Assembly: GCA_045576455.1 (NCBI GenBank)
Contig: JAZNGM010000001.1
Span: 496,001-560,000 of the forward strand
Source: RGIG4034 sp045576455
GTDB lineage: Bacteria > Bacillota > Clostridia > Lachnospirales > Lachnospiraceae
Direction of reading: 5' to 3'
DNA length: 64,000 nucleotides
The notes beneath the pieces were generated by a model that searched no databases, was not told the origin of the DNA, and saw nothing but the letters and a program-made list of their open reading frames with translations. A program made the translations under genes and the position numbers. Shown here piece by piece: positions 46,124 to 54,895 of the stretch (the stretch's first letter is position 1; every line of letters starts with the position of its first letter).

Positions 46124-47527
46124 ATGAAGAAATTTATGAATGATGATTTTTTGCTTCATACTGAAACAGCATGTAAATTGTATCATGATGCAGCAAAAAA
46201 CATGCCAATATTTGATTATCATAATCATCTGGATGCCTCAGAAATATTACAGGATTTTTGCTTTGATAATATTACGGACGCATGGCTTAAGCATGACCAT
46301 TATAAATGGAGAGCAATGCGCGCGTACGGAATTAGTGAAGAATTAATAACCGGCAAAGCAGATCCTTTTGAAAAGTTTATGGCATATGTAAAAACCATAT
46401 GTGCATGTATGGGAAATCCGCTTTATCATTGGACCCACCTTGAGCTTAAAAATTATTTTGGCATAACGGAAGCATTAAATGAAAAAAATGCAAGAGAGAT
46501 TTATGATAAGTGTAATGAAATGCTTAAGGATAAAAAATATTCCGTAAGAAACCTGCTTAAGATGCAGAACGTAAAAGCATTGTGCACAACGGATGACCCG
46601 ATAGATTCCCTTGAAAGCCACAGAAAGCTTTCGGTGGAATTCCCGGAAATCAAGGTGTTGCCATCCTATCGTCCGGACCAGATTTTATATCCGGAAAAGG
46701 AAAGCTTTAAAGATTATGTAGGTAAGCTTGAAAAAGCTTCCGGTATGAAGATAACGGATATGGAATCTTTATGTAAGGCATTGCATGCAAGACTTGTTTT
46801 CTTTAAGGAATGCGGTTGTCTTGTGAGTGATCACAGCCTTGAAGGCGATTTTTATCTTGCTACGGATGAAAATGAGGCAAATGAAATATTTGCAAAGAGA
46901 ATGGAACAAAAGGTACTTACGGATGAAGAAACCGTTAAACTCCGTACCTTCCTTATGCTTAAGCTTGCCAAGATGTATTATGATGAAGATATCGTAATGC
47001 AGATTCACATTGGTGCATTAAGAGATAATTCTTATGTTTTAAAACAGACCGTGGGTGCTAATGCCGGTTGTGACAGTATTAATGATGCCGGCTGTGCAAA
47101 AATGCTTTCGGATCTTTTGAACAATATACAACAGTCAGGACTTCCAAAGACGATATTATATCATCTTAATCCTGCGGAAAATGAGATGCTTGCTACCATG
47201 TGCGGTAACTTCCAGAGTAATGGTGGAAGAAGCAGGGTACAGTGGGGACCGGCTTGGTGGTTTAATGACCATAAGCGCGGTATGGAGGAGCAGATAGAAG
47301 TTTATGCCCGTCAGGGCGTGCTTGGAAATCATCCGGGTATGCTTACGGATTCCAGAAGCTTTTTATCATTCCCGCGTCACGAGTATTTCAGACGTATTCT
47401 GTGCAATAAGTTGGGAGAATGGGTGGAAAATGGAGAATATCCGTGTGATATGGAATATTTATCATCTATGGTAGAAAATATCTGCTATAATAATGCTGCA
47501 CAGTATTTTAACTTAGAGGCAAAATAG
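46124..47527 (+). CDS. uxaC: Glucuronate isomerase
   Basis: A 467-residue UxaC, which converts D-glucuronate to D-fructuronate, the entry step of the pathway. It has the amidohydrolase-like opening PIFDYHNHLDASEI with the metal-binding HxH, then LWK-like AWLKHDHYKWRAMRAYG, LCTTDDPIDSLESH, MQIHIGALRDN and the C-terminal NHPGMLTDSRSFLSFPRHEYFRR. ATG 46124 is preferred, six bases after GGAG at 46114-46117. Note that 4-O-methylglucuronate is not a known substrate, so a methylated product would need demethylation first. Confidence 0.95.
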   Translation: MKKFMNDDFLLHTETACKLYHDAAKNMPIFDYHNHLDASEILQDFCFDNITDAWLKHDHYKWRAMRAYGISEELITGKADPFEKFMAYVKTICACMGNPLYHWTHLELKNYFGITEALNEKNAREIYDKCNEMLKDKKYSVRNLLKMQNVKALCTTDDPIDSLESHRKLSVEFPEIKVLPSYRPDQILYPEKESFKDYVGKLEKASGMKITDMESLCKALHARLVFFKECGCLVSDHSLEGDFYLATDENEANEIFAKRMEQKVLTDEETVKLRTFLMLKLAKMYYDEDIVMQIHIGALRDNSYVLKQTVGANAGCDSINDAGCAKMLSDLLNNIQQSGLPKTILYHLNPAENEMLATMCGNFQSNGGRSRVQWGPAWWFNDHKRGMEEQIEVYARQGVLGNHPGMLTDSRSFLSFPRHEYFRRILCNKLGEWVENGEYPCDMEYLSSMVENICYNNAAQYFNLEAK

Positions 47528-47543
47528 TAAGGAGGCATAAAAT

Positions 47544-48194
47544 ATGCATACAGAATTAATCAATCAATTAAGTGAAATCGGAATTGTGCCGGTTGTCGTG
47601 ATTGAAGACGAAGCACATGCCCTGGAACTTGGGAAAGCATTGATGGAAAGCGGATTACGTTGTGCTGAAGTTACTTTCCGTACCAAAGCGGCAGCAGGTG
47701 CTATTAAAATATTAACTGACAATTATCCGGAATTAATCGTCGGAGCAGGTACGGTTCTTACGAAAGAGCAGGCCGACAGTGCTATTAATGCAGGATCTAA
47801 GTTTATTGTAAGTCCGGGACTTAATCCTTCTGTAGTTACGTATTGTCAGGAGAAAGGTGTTCCGGTTGTTCCGGGTGTAATGACACCTTCTGAAATTGAA
47901 CAGGCGATGTCACTCGGCCTTACAACCGTGAAGTTTTTCCCGGCGGAGGCAGCAGGTGGTGTTAAAATGCTGAAAGCATTGTCTGCACCATATGCAGGAA
48001 TTAAGTTTATGCCTACGGGTGGTATTGATGCGAAGAATGTTACAGATTACCTTGCATTAAAAAATGTATTCTGCTGTGGCGGTTCATGGATGGTAAAAAA
48101 AGAGATGATAGCAGCCGGTGAATTTGATAAAATCAAAGAGATGGCACAAGAAGCTGTAGAAATAGTAAAATCAGTAAGGAATGGTGGTAAATAA
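47544..48194 (+). CDS. eda: 2-keto-3-deoxy-6-phosphogluconate aldolase
   Basis: A 216-residue class I aldolase that splits 2-keto-3-deoxy-6-phosphogluconate to pyruvate and glyceraldehyde-3-phosphate. The Schiff-base Lys130 is in TTVKFFPAE and the catalytic Glu42 in CAEVTFRT; GAGTVLT and PGVMTPSE are also typical. An AAGGAGG lies before the ATG, and kdgK follows immediately after its stop. Confidence 0.95.
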   Translation: MHTELINQLSEIGIVPVVVIEDEAHALELGKALMESGLRCAEVTFRTKAAAGAIKILTDNYPELIVGAGTVLTKEQADSAINAGSKFIVSPGLNPSVVTYCQEKGVPVVPGVMTPSEIEQAMSLGLTTVKFFPAEAAGGVKMLKALSAPYAGIKFMPTGGIDAKNVTDYLALKNVFCCGGSWMVKKEMIAAGEFDKIKEMAQEAVEIVKSVRNGGK

Positions 48195-48195
48195 G

Positions 48196-49221
48196 ATGAG
48201 CAAACGTATAGTTACATTTGGAGAAATCATGTTAAGACTGGCACCGGAAGGTTACCTGAGATTTGTTCAGGCTGACCGTTTGGAGGCAACTTATGGCGGC
48301 GGTGAAGCTAATGTAGCAGTGAGCCTTGCACAGATGGGAATGGATGCTACATATGTTACAAAGCTTCCGGAGCATGAAATCGGACAGGCAGCAGTTAATT
48401 CTTTAAGACGTTACGGCGTTGACACTACAAAAATTGTACGCGGCGGAGACAGAGTAGGTATCTACTATCTTGAAAAAGGTGCAAGCCAGCGTCCGTCTAA
48501 GGTTATTTATGACCGTGCGGGTTCTTCCATTTCACAGGCAAAGGCAGATGATTTTGACTGGGATGCAATTTTTGAAGGTGCTGACTGGTTCCATTTTACA
48601 GGAATTACACCGGCGCTTAATGATACACTTGCAGATATTTGTCTTGAAGCTTGCAAAGCAGCAAAAGCAAAAGGAATTACCATAAGCTGTGACCTTAACT
48701 ACAGAAAGAAATTGTGGACTAAGGAAAAAGCAGGACAAGTAATGGATAAGCTTTGCCACTATGTGGATGTATGTATTGCTAATGAGGCGGATGCAGAAGA
48801 TGTATTTGGAATCAAAGCTTCTAATACAGACGTTACAAAGGGTGCGGTAGATTACAGCGGATACCAGGAAGTTGCTAAAAAGCTTATGGAAAGATTCGGC
48901 TTTAAGAAGGTTGCCATTACATTAAGAACTTCCATTTCTGCAAGTGATAATAAGTGGGCAGGAATGTTATACGATGGTAAAGATTTCTGCTTCAGCAAGG
49001 AATATAATGTACATATCGTAGACCGTGTAGGTGGTGGTGATTCATTTGGCGCAGGTTTAATTTATGCACAGTTAAATGACTACTCATTACAGGATACGAT
49101 TGAATATGCGGTTGCAGCAAGCTGCTTAAAGCATTCAATCGAAGGCGATTATAACCTTTTATCTGCAGCAGAGGTAAAAGTACTTGCCGGCGGTGACGGT
49201 AGCGGAAGAGTACAGAGATAG
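48196..49221 (+). CDS. kdgK: 2-keto-3-deoxygluconate kinase
   Basis: A 341-residue PfkB-family sugar kinase that phosphorylates 2-keto-3-deoxygluconate for the aldolase encoded just before it. N-terminal IVTFGEIMLRLAPEG, YGGGEANVAVSLAQMG (substrate loop) and C-terminal DRVGGGDSFGAG with catalytic Asp282 are all present. Start 48196 is one base after the eda stop with GGTGG upstream; the in-frame ATG at 48181 would overlap eda. Last gene of the uronate operon, followed by a terminator. Confidence 0.93.
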   Translation: MSKRIVTFGEIMLRLAPEGYLRFVQADRLEATYGGGEANVAVSLAQMGMDATYVTKLPEHEIGQAAVNSLRRYGVDTTKIVRGGDRVGIYYLEKGASQRPSKVIYDRAGSSISQAKADDFDWDAIFEGADWFHFTGITPALNDTLADICLEACKAAKAKGITISCDLNYRKKLWTKEKAGQVMDKLCHYVDVCIANEADAEDVFGIKASNTDVTKGAVDYSGYQEVAKKLMERFGFKKVAITLRTSISASDNKWAGMLYDGKDFCFSKEYNVHIVDRVGGGDSFGAGLIYAQLNDYSLQDTIEYAVAASCLKHSIEGDYNLLSAAEVKVLAGGDGSGRVQR

Positions 49222-49280
49222 AATTATATTGGAATAATAATAATTGAAAGATAATAATTATAATTCAAATATAATAAATA

Positions 49281-49322
49281 AAGGAATTGGCGCGATGAAA
49301 TTCATCTGTCAATTCCTTTTTT
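49281..49322 (+). terminator. Rho-independent terminator of the uronate operon
   Basis: AAGGAATTG (49281-49289) pairs with CAATTCCTT (49310-49318), with an inner GATGA/TCATC stem and a run of T ending at 49322. It closes the uxuA-kdgK unit and separates it from the leftward DUF1846 gene. Confidence 0.8.
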
Positions 49323-49340
49323 ATTAATAGGAAAATGTAA

Positions 49341-50825
49341 TTAACCTTGAAATTTTTTGTTGGTTTCATATTTTGGCTCGCTGGTAAGACGGAGACCAAG
49401 CTTTTTGAAAATCCGTTCATCGACCGCTGCTAACAGTACGGAGGAATGAATCTCACAGTTTTTGAGGAGCGGGAGACAATCCATCGCCTTTTTGGCTTCC
49501 GGCAAGGTTAAGGAACTTAAGGAAAGCGCAATAAGTACTTCGTCCGTATGCAGTCTTGGGTTTTTACTCTTTAAGTAATTGGTTTTTAAATCCTGTATCG
49601 GTTTTATGGCTTCCGGTTCAATGATATGGAGTGAATGGTCGATGCCGGCAAGCTCTTTTAATGCGTTAAGCGTAGCGGCAGCAGAAGCACCAAGCAATTC
49701 GGAAGTTTTACCGGTAACTATTTTGCCGTCAGGAAGTTCTATGGCTACGGCAGGTTGTCCGCCGGTCGCTTTTTCCTTTTCAAGAGAAGCAGCAACTACA
49801 GGTCTGTCTGCAATGGATATGCCTGCCTGCTTCATTAATAACTGCAATTTATATAAGGCTTCTTTAGAATCATTGCCCCGCTTAATATCACATTCGCATT
49901 GGTAATAGCGGCGGATGATTTCCTGCTTGGATGCATGGCAACATACTTCATCGTCGATGATACAGTTCCCAACCATATTTACACCCATATCAGTAGGTGA
50001 TTTGTACGGATTCTTGCCAAGAATCTGGGTAAACATGGCGTCCAGTACAGGGAAGATTTCTATGTCACGGTTATAATTTACTGTTGTGGTTCCGTATGCT
50101 TCAAGATGGAACGGGTCAATCATATTAACATCATTTAAGTCAGCAGTAGCTGCTTCATATGCCATGTTCACAGGATGCTTTAACGGAAGGTTCCATATAG
50201 GGAAAGTCTCAAACTTAGCATAGCCTGCTTTTACACCATGTTTATGTTCATGATACAACTGTGAAAGACAGGTTGCCATCTTACCGCTTCCCGGTCCCGG
50301 TGCAGTTACAATGACTAATGGCTTAGAGGTTTCTATATAATCATTTTTACCGTAGCCTTCATCGCTTACGATGTGTTCAATATTGCTTGGATAGCCATCA
50401 ATGATGTAATGGAGATAGGAGCGGATTCCGTGTTCCGTTAATCTGTGACGGAAGGAATCGGCTGCAGCTTGTCCTGCATATTGTGATACGACAACGCTTC
50501 CGACATAAAGACCGCAATTCTGGAAAGAATCGATAAGTCTTAAGACTTCGGCTTCATAAGTAATACCTAAGTCTCCGCGCATTTTGTTATTGGCAATGGC
50601 ACTGGCGCTGATAGCGATAACAATTTCTGCCTGGTCCTTTAACTGCATCAGCATTTTTAACTTACTGTCAGGTTCAAAACCGGGAAGAACACGCGAAGCG
50701 TGATAGTCGTCGAACAGCTTGCCGCCGAACTCAAGGTATAATTTATTATCAAAAAGAGCAATGCGCTCTTTGATATGGTCAGATTGTATTTTTAAATATT
50801 TGTCATTATCAAATCCTAATCGCAT
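49341..50825 (-). CDS. DUF1846 protein
   Basis: A 494-residue cytoplasmic protein matching DUF1846 along its length (MRLGFDNDKYLKIQSDHIKER, then YLEFGGKLFDDYHASRVLPGF). A glycine-rich loop, TAPGPGSGKMATCLSQLYHEH (about residues 174-190), looks like a nucleotide-binding site. The family is widespread in Firmicutes and conserved as a single full-length protein, but its reaction is not known. GGAGAT precedes the ATG. It converges on the uronate operon and is likely unrelated to it. Confidence 0.88.
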   Translation of the reverse strand: MRLGFDNDKYLKIQSDHIKERIALFDNKLYLEFGGKLFDDYHASRVLPGFEPDSKLKMLMQLKDQAEIVIAISASAIANNKMRGDLGITYEAEVLRLIDSFQNCGLYVGSVVVSQYAGQAAADSFRHRLTEHGIRSYLHYIIDGYPSNIEHIVSDEGYGKNDYIETSKPLVIVTAPGPGSGKMATCLSQLYHEHKHGVKAGYAKFETFPIWNLPLKHPVNMAYEAATADLNDVNMIDPFHLEAYGTTTVNYNRDIEIFPVLDAMFTQILGKNPYKSPTDMGVNMVGNCIIDDEVCCHASKQEIIRRYYQCECDIKRGNDSKEALYKLQLLMKQAGISIADRPVVAASLEKEKATGGQPAVAIELPDGKIVTGKTSELLGASAAATLNALKELAGIDHSLHIIEPEAIKPIQDLKTNYLKSKNPRLHTDEVLIALSLSSLTLPEAKKAMDCLPLLKNCEIHSSVLLAAVDERIFKKLGLRLTSEPKYETNKKFQG

Positions 50826-50871
50826 AAGGTATCTCCATTGCTGTTATTTAACGGACATATTATAACACTTT

Positions 50872-51369
50872 TCATTCTGCGTTTTCAATAATGGATGTAA
50901 TAAAATCATTAATCCTTTTGTCCCAAAGTGCCTCAATACTTTTATCCGTGACAAAAGTATGCATGGCGGTAGCAGTTACGCACGTCGTATTGGTTCCGTT
51001 ATAGTTAACCGTTAGCACGAGTGCTTTGAGTATTCCGGCATCAAGTGTACAATCCGGATGATTAAGAAGTTCTGTGGTTATTGCATGAGGTGCATGCAGT
51101 ACAATTTTAAATTGCAGGGGAAGACGCTTGCCTTTTATGATATCAAAACAGAAAGGCTTTATTTTTTTCCACAGGGAAAAGGCATCCGGTTGTTCAGGTA
51201 CTTCTGTTTCATCTAGTGACTGATAAAATTTTTCCTGTATGTGGCCATCAATTAAAAAAGTGTTATAGGTAGTTATCTTGGCTTCCTCAAGAAAAAAAGA
51301 ATCAAATACATTATCTATTAACAATGCCTTCATAAACTTTTTATTATCGGATATTTCAATAAGATTCAT
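50872..51369 (-). CDS. DUF5721-like small protein
   Basis: A 165-residue soluble protein resembling the Lachnospiraceae DUF5721 family: MNLIEISDNKKFMKALLIDNVFD, then FLIDGHIQEKFY, WKKIKPFCFDIIKGKRLPLQFKIVL and CVTATAMHTFVTDKSIEALWD. Function unknown. ATG 51369 is chosen because AAGG lies nine bases upstream; two in-frame starts further up have no ribosome site. DUF1846 follows on the same strand after 46 bases. Confidence 0.7.
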   Translation of the reverse strand: MNLIEISDNKKFMKALLIDNVFDSFFLEEAKITTYNTFLIDGHIQEKFYQSLDETEVPEQPDAFSLWKKIKPFCFDIIKGKRLPLQFKIVLHAPHAITTELLNHPDCTLDAGILKALVLTVNYNGTNTTCVTATAMHTFVTDKSIEALWDKRINDFITSIIENAE

Positions 51370-51467
51370 AATATACATCCTTTCAACCAATAATATTATA
51401 AATAATTTTTATAAAAAGTACATTAATTTTTTGAAAATGTATTTACAAATAAAAATATTAATGTTAG

Positions 51468-51496
51468 CATGATGTAGTAATCAAAACTACATCATG
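51468..51496 (+). promoter_or_regulatory. Palindrome upstream of degV
   Basis: CATGATGTAGT (51468-51478) and ACTACATCATG (51486-51496) form a perfect 11-bp inverted repeat around AATCAAA. It overlaps a plausible promoter (TTTACA then TAGCAT, 17 apart) and ends 39 bases before the degV start, so it could be a repressor operator or a 5' leader hairpin. Confidence 0.5.
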
Positions 51497-51535
51497 TGGA
51501 ATAAAAAGTTGCACAATGTAGAAACGGAGAATGCG

Positions 51536-52372
51536 ATGGGGTATAAAATAATTATGGACAGCTGCGGGGAATTGCCGAAGCAGTATAATGATGACGGACG
51601 GTTTATAAGTGTTCCGGTGGAACTTGACGTGAATGGATTAAGAATCAGGGATGATGAAAGCTGTAATCAGCAAGAACTGCTTGCATTGATAGCACAATCA
51701 CCGGTATGCCCTAAATCTTCTTGCCCTTCACCAGAGGAATATTGCAGTACATTTCAAACGGATGCAGATAATATATTTGTAATCACAGTATCAGGTAAAC
51801 TTAGCGGAAGCTATAACAGCGCGTGTCTTGGCAGGGCACTTTATCTGGAAGAACATGGTGGGAAAAATATATTTGTTATTGATTCACAGTCCGCATCCGG
51901 TGGTGAAACGCAGATTGCATTGAAGGCAATGGAACTTTCGGAAGCCGGCATGACGTTTGATGAGATATGTATGGAACTTGAGAAATTCAGGAATGAAATG
52001 AATACGTATTTTGTGCTGGATAATCTGGATACCCTTAGGAAAAACGGAAGATTAACCGGTGTTAAATCTGTGGTTGCATCCACACTTAGCATAAAACCGA
52101 TAATGGGGGCTGAGAAAGGCAGTATCATCCAGATTGCACAATCTATAGGAATTAAAAAGACACTCAGAAAAATGGTGGGAATTTTATCACAAGAATGTGT
52201 AGAGCCCTTGAAAAAGCGTGTGGTAATCACACACGTGAATGCACAGGAACGTGCTGAATATGTTAAAAAATTACTTTTGGAAATAATGAATTTTAAAGAT
52301 GTTCTGATACTGGATACGTCAGGAGTCAATACCATGTATGCCAATGATGGTGGCATCATTGTTACGGTATAA
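51536..52372 (+). CDS. DegV family fatty-acid-binding protein
   Basis: A 278-residue DegV protein: YKIIMDSCGELP, CPKSSCPSPEEY, ITVSGKLSGSYNSA, FVIDSQSASGGETQIALKAMEL and FVLDNLDTLRKNGRLTGVKS are family signatures. DegV/FakB proteins bind a fatty acid and present it to fatty acid kinase FakA; no fakA is nearby. Start 51536 is preferred (CGGAGA upstream) over ATG 51494, which lies inside the palindrome. Its 3' end overlaps the opposite-strand LytTR gene by 11 bases. Confidence 0.9.
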   Translation: MGYKIIMDSCGELPKQYNDDGRFISVPVELDVNGLRIRDDESCNQQELLALIAQSPVCPKSSCPSPEEYCSTFQTDADNIFVITVSGKLSGSYNSACLGRALYLEEHGGKNIFVIDSQSASGGETQIALKAMELSEAGMTFDEICMELEKFRNEMNTYFVLDNLDTLRKNGRLTGVKSVVASTLSIKPIMGAEKGSIIQIAQSIGIKKTLRKMVGILSQECVEPLKKRVVITHVNAQERAEYVKKLLLEIMNFKDVLILDTSGVNTMYANDGGIIVTV

Positions 52373-53093
52373 GCTCATCCTCCCGTAATTCAATTAAGGT
52401 TCTTTTTATAATACTGCTGGTAAACGGGGATACGACAATGGTGTCTCCGTTTTGCATTACTATTTTGGAAAAGCTTACTTTTTCAATGTATTTTGCATTA
52501 AGGATATAATGCTTTCCGATAAAAATAAACAACTCATTTTCTTCAAATGAATGGGATACTTCATCGAAAATACCTACAATATAGTCCGTGTCACTGTTGG
52601 TACGATGTAATTCTACCTGCTTGTCAACACAACGTATGTACATGATTTCATCTTCGTTAAGATAATAGGTTTCGTCCATACCGCGAAGCTCTATAAGAGG
52701 GCGGGAGGAAGCTATTATTTCATGCGCAAGGTCAGTTGCATCCTGTATATCTTTGGCACGGAAAGGCTTTAACATCGGATAGATATGATCAAGGGAAAGA
52801 GAAGAGATTTCCTGCTGTAATTGCGCTTCGTCTTTACTGCACAGAAAGATAGGGGCAACAACCCCGGCTTCCCTAAGTGCAGTGGCAATGTGGCAGGAAT
52901 CTTCATTCTCCTGATGATAATCAATAATAAACAGGTCATATAGCATAGGCGCACTCAAAAGAGAAGAAACGCTGCCAAAGGAATCTATGTAGATTGCTCC
53001 GATAGATTCTTTACGTGTGTCAGCTTCTCTTGTAAATAACCGTTCTGTCTGTTTGCGGTCTGCGATGATGTCGTCACAAATTGCTATATGCAT
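52362..53093 (-). CDS. LytTR response regulator without adjacent kinase
   Basis: A 243-residue LytR/AlgR-type regulator. The receiver domain has the acidic pair in IAICDDI, the predicted phosphoacceptor Asp58 in LFIIDYHQ and the conserved Lys in MLKPFRAKD. The C-terminal LytTR DNA-binding domain runs from about 140 (YLNEDEIMYIRCVDKQVELH, FIFIGKHYILNAKYIEKV). Histidine kinases of this class are usually next door; none is here, so it is an orphan. GGGGGAGA precedes the ATG. Confidence 0.9.
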   Translation of the reverse strand: MHIAICDDIIADRKQTERLFTREADTRKESIGAIYIDSFGSVSSLLSAPMLYDLFIIDYHQENEDSCHIATALREAGVVAPIFLCSKDEAQLQQEISSLSLDHIYPMLKPFRAKDIQDATDLAHEIIASSRPLIELRGMDETYYLNEDEIMYIRCVDKQVELHRTNSDTDYIVGIFDEVSHSFEENELFIFIGKHYILNAKYIEKVSFSKIVMQNGDTIVVSPFTSSIIKRTLIELREDELIP

Positions 53094-53105
53094 TTTTCTC
53101 CCCCG

Positions 53106-53399
53106 TTAAATAACTCCAAACTCAATTGGAGACTTTAGTAATAAAAAGACTATCAGTATTTGCAAAATGAGTATTGCAGGCATTCCGTATACGAAATACC
53201 AATGTTTGGTTTTGTGACGGAAGAGGTGCATTCCGAGTATGGAACCGATGCTTCCGCCAATCAGGGCTATAAGAAACAGCGTAGCCTCCGGTATACGGTA
53301 CGCATGCCGGATGGCTTTACGCTTATCAATACCCATGATGAAAAAACCGATTATGTTAATTACAATCAAATAAACAATAATAAGTTCTAATGCATCCAA
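53106..53399 (-). CDS. DUF1294 small membrane protein
   Basis: A 97-residue protein with two or three membrane helices and the DUF1294 pattern GIDKRKAIRHAYRIPEATLFLIALIGGS, then FRHKTKHWYFVYGMP. Function unknown. It starts at TTG, three bases after the argG stop, with AAGGA inside the argG end, so it is probably translated from the argG message. Confidence 0.85.
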   Translation of the reverse strand: MDALELIIVYLIVINIIGFFIMGIDKRKAIRHAYRIPEATLFLIALIGGSIGSILGMHLFRHKTKHWYFVYGMPAILILQILIVFLLLKSPIEFGVI

Positions 53400-53402
53400 G
53401 TC

Positions 53403-54620
53403 TTATTTTCCTTCTACTTCCTGTAACTTCATTGCACGTACTTTACATGAAAGACCGAAGAGATTGATAAATCCTTCTGCGTCGTGGTGGTCATATAAAT
53501 CACCTGTTGTAAAGGAAGCAATTGATTCATTGTAAAGTGAATATGGAGAAGTAGTTCCTGCTTTGATGATATTTCCTTTGTAAAGCTTAAACTTAACTTC
53601 ACCGGTTACATACTGCTGGGTTGACTCGATGAATGCCTGTACAGCCTCGCGGAGAGGAGTAAACCATTTTCCTTCGTATACGATCTGGGCAAGTTTGTTA
53701 CCCATTTCTTCTTTTTCACGGTAAGTATCACGGTCAAGGATTAATTCCTCTAACTGCTGATGTGCTTCGTAAAGGATGGTTCCGCCCGGTGTTTCATATA
53801 CACCACGTGATTTCATGCCTACAACACGGTTTTCAACGATGTCTATAATACCGATTCCGTGCTTGCCACCCAATGTGTTTAATTCACGGATAATATCGGA
53901 AACTTTCATTTTCTTGCCGTTAACAGATGTAGGAACACCTTTTTCAAATGTCATTGTAACATATTCGCCTTCATCCGGAGCCCTTTCAGGAGTAGTTTCA
54001 AGAACAAGAAGATAGTCAAAGTTAGGCTCCTTAGCAGGATCTTCAAGTTCAAGACCTTCATGGCTTATATGCCATAAGTTACGGTCACGGCTGTAGCTTG
54101 AATCTGCTGAGAACGGTAATTCAATACCGTGTGCTTTACAGTATTCAATTTCAGATTCACGGGAATCCATTGTCCATTTGTCATCACGCCATGCAGCAAT
54201 AATTTTAAGGTCAGGAGCAAGAGCCTTGATACCAAGTTCGAAACGGATCTGGTCATTTCCTTTTCCTGTAGCACCGTGACAAATTGCTGTAGCACCTTCT
54301 TTACGTGCGATTTCAACAAGTCTCTTAGCGATTACCGGACGAGCCATTGAAGTTCCGAGTAAATATTTGTTCTCATAAACGGCATGACCCTGTACGCAAG
54401 GAATTACATATTCATCACAGAATTCATCGATAACATCTTCAATATATAATTTCTCAGCACCACAGTATTTTGCACGTTCGTCTAATCCGTCAAGTTCTTC
54501 GCCCTGTCCGCAATCGATACAAACACAGATTACTTCATAGTCATAATTTTCCTTTAACCAAGGAATGATAGCGGTAGTATCAAGACCGCCTGAATAAGCA
54601 AGAATAACTTTTTCTTTCAT
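53403..54620 (-). CDS. argG: Argininosuccinate synthase
   Basis: A 405-residue ArgG joining citrulline and aspartate with ATP hydrolysis to AMP, the penultimate step of arginine synthesis. The N-terminal ATP loop AYSGGLDTTAIIPWL is clear, followed by HGATGKGNDQIRFE and the GGKHGIGIIDIVENRVVGMKSRGVYETPG segment. Full length. AAAGGAG lies before the start codon. It is divergent from the GNAT-argJ-argB-argD operon. argH, argF and argC are not in the window. Confidence 0.97.
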   Translation of the reverse strand: MKEKVILAYSGGLDTTAIIPWLKENYDYEVICVCIDCGQGEELDGLDERAKYCGAEKLYIEDVIDEFCDEYVIPCVQGHAVYENKYLLGTSMARPVIAKRLVEIARKEGATAICHGATGKGNDQIRFELGIKALAPDLKIIAAWRDDKWTMDSRESEIEYCKAHGIELPFSADSSYSRDRNLWHISHEGLELEDPAKEPNFDYLLVLETTPERAPDEGEYVTMTFEKGVPTSVNGKKMKVSDIIRELNTLGGKHGIGIIDIVENRVVGMKSRGVYETPGGTILYEAHQQLEELILDRDTYREKEEMGNKLAQIVYEGKWFTPLREAVQAFIESTQQYVTGEVKFKLYKGNIIKAGTTSPYSLYNESIASFTTGDLYDHHDAEGFINLFGLSCKVRAMKLQEVEGK

Positions 54621-54676
54621 TGTAATAATACTCCTTTTAATATGTATAAATTGTTTGTTTTACAACGTCTGCAAAT

Positions 54677-54705
54677 AATATACATCATTTATTTGTGAAT
54701 TGCAA
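54677..54705 (-). promoter_or_regulatory. Candidate argG promoter
   Basis: On the minus strand, TTGCAA (54705-54700) and TATATT (54682-54677) are 17 bases apart, about 56 bases before the argG start codon. Good match to the vegetative consensus. Confidence 0.55.
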
Positions 54706-54723
54706 CACCTATTTTGTGTAAAA

Positions 54724-54756
54724 ATATGCATAAAAAGCATAAAAATATGAATATAT
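54724..54756. promoter_or_regulatory. Candidate ArgR operator region
   Basis: Between the two divergent arg promoters is a stretch with ATGC (54726) and GCAT (54737) as an inverted pair, followed by ATATGAATATAT. These resemble arginine-repressor (ARG) boxes, which are imperfect AT-rich palindromes with TGAAT-like halves. Assignment is by resemblance and position only. Confidence 0.3.
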
Positions 54757-54767
54757 ACAAAAAATAC

Positions 54768-54796
54768 TTGCATAATATACATTATGGATGTATAAT
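54768..54796 (+). promoter_or_regulatory. Promoter of the GNAT-argJBD operon
   Basis: TTGCAT (54768-54773) and a perfect TATAAT (54791-54796) are separated by 17 bases, 100 bases before the GNAT start codon. The strongest promoter match I see in the window. Confidence 0.65.
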
Positions 54797-54895
54797 CATG
54801 CAATATAGAAACGGTAAAAATGATTTTGGATTTAAGGTTGCATTCTTTTTAAACACGAAGTATGCTATATCCAATGGAGAAATGAGGTTTTACAT

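Noticed and set aside
49222..49280. Possible riboswitch or small RNA after kdgK
   Set aside because: The stretch is only AT-rich filler before a simple terminator; no conserved RNA fold is visible.
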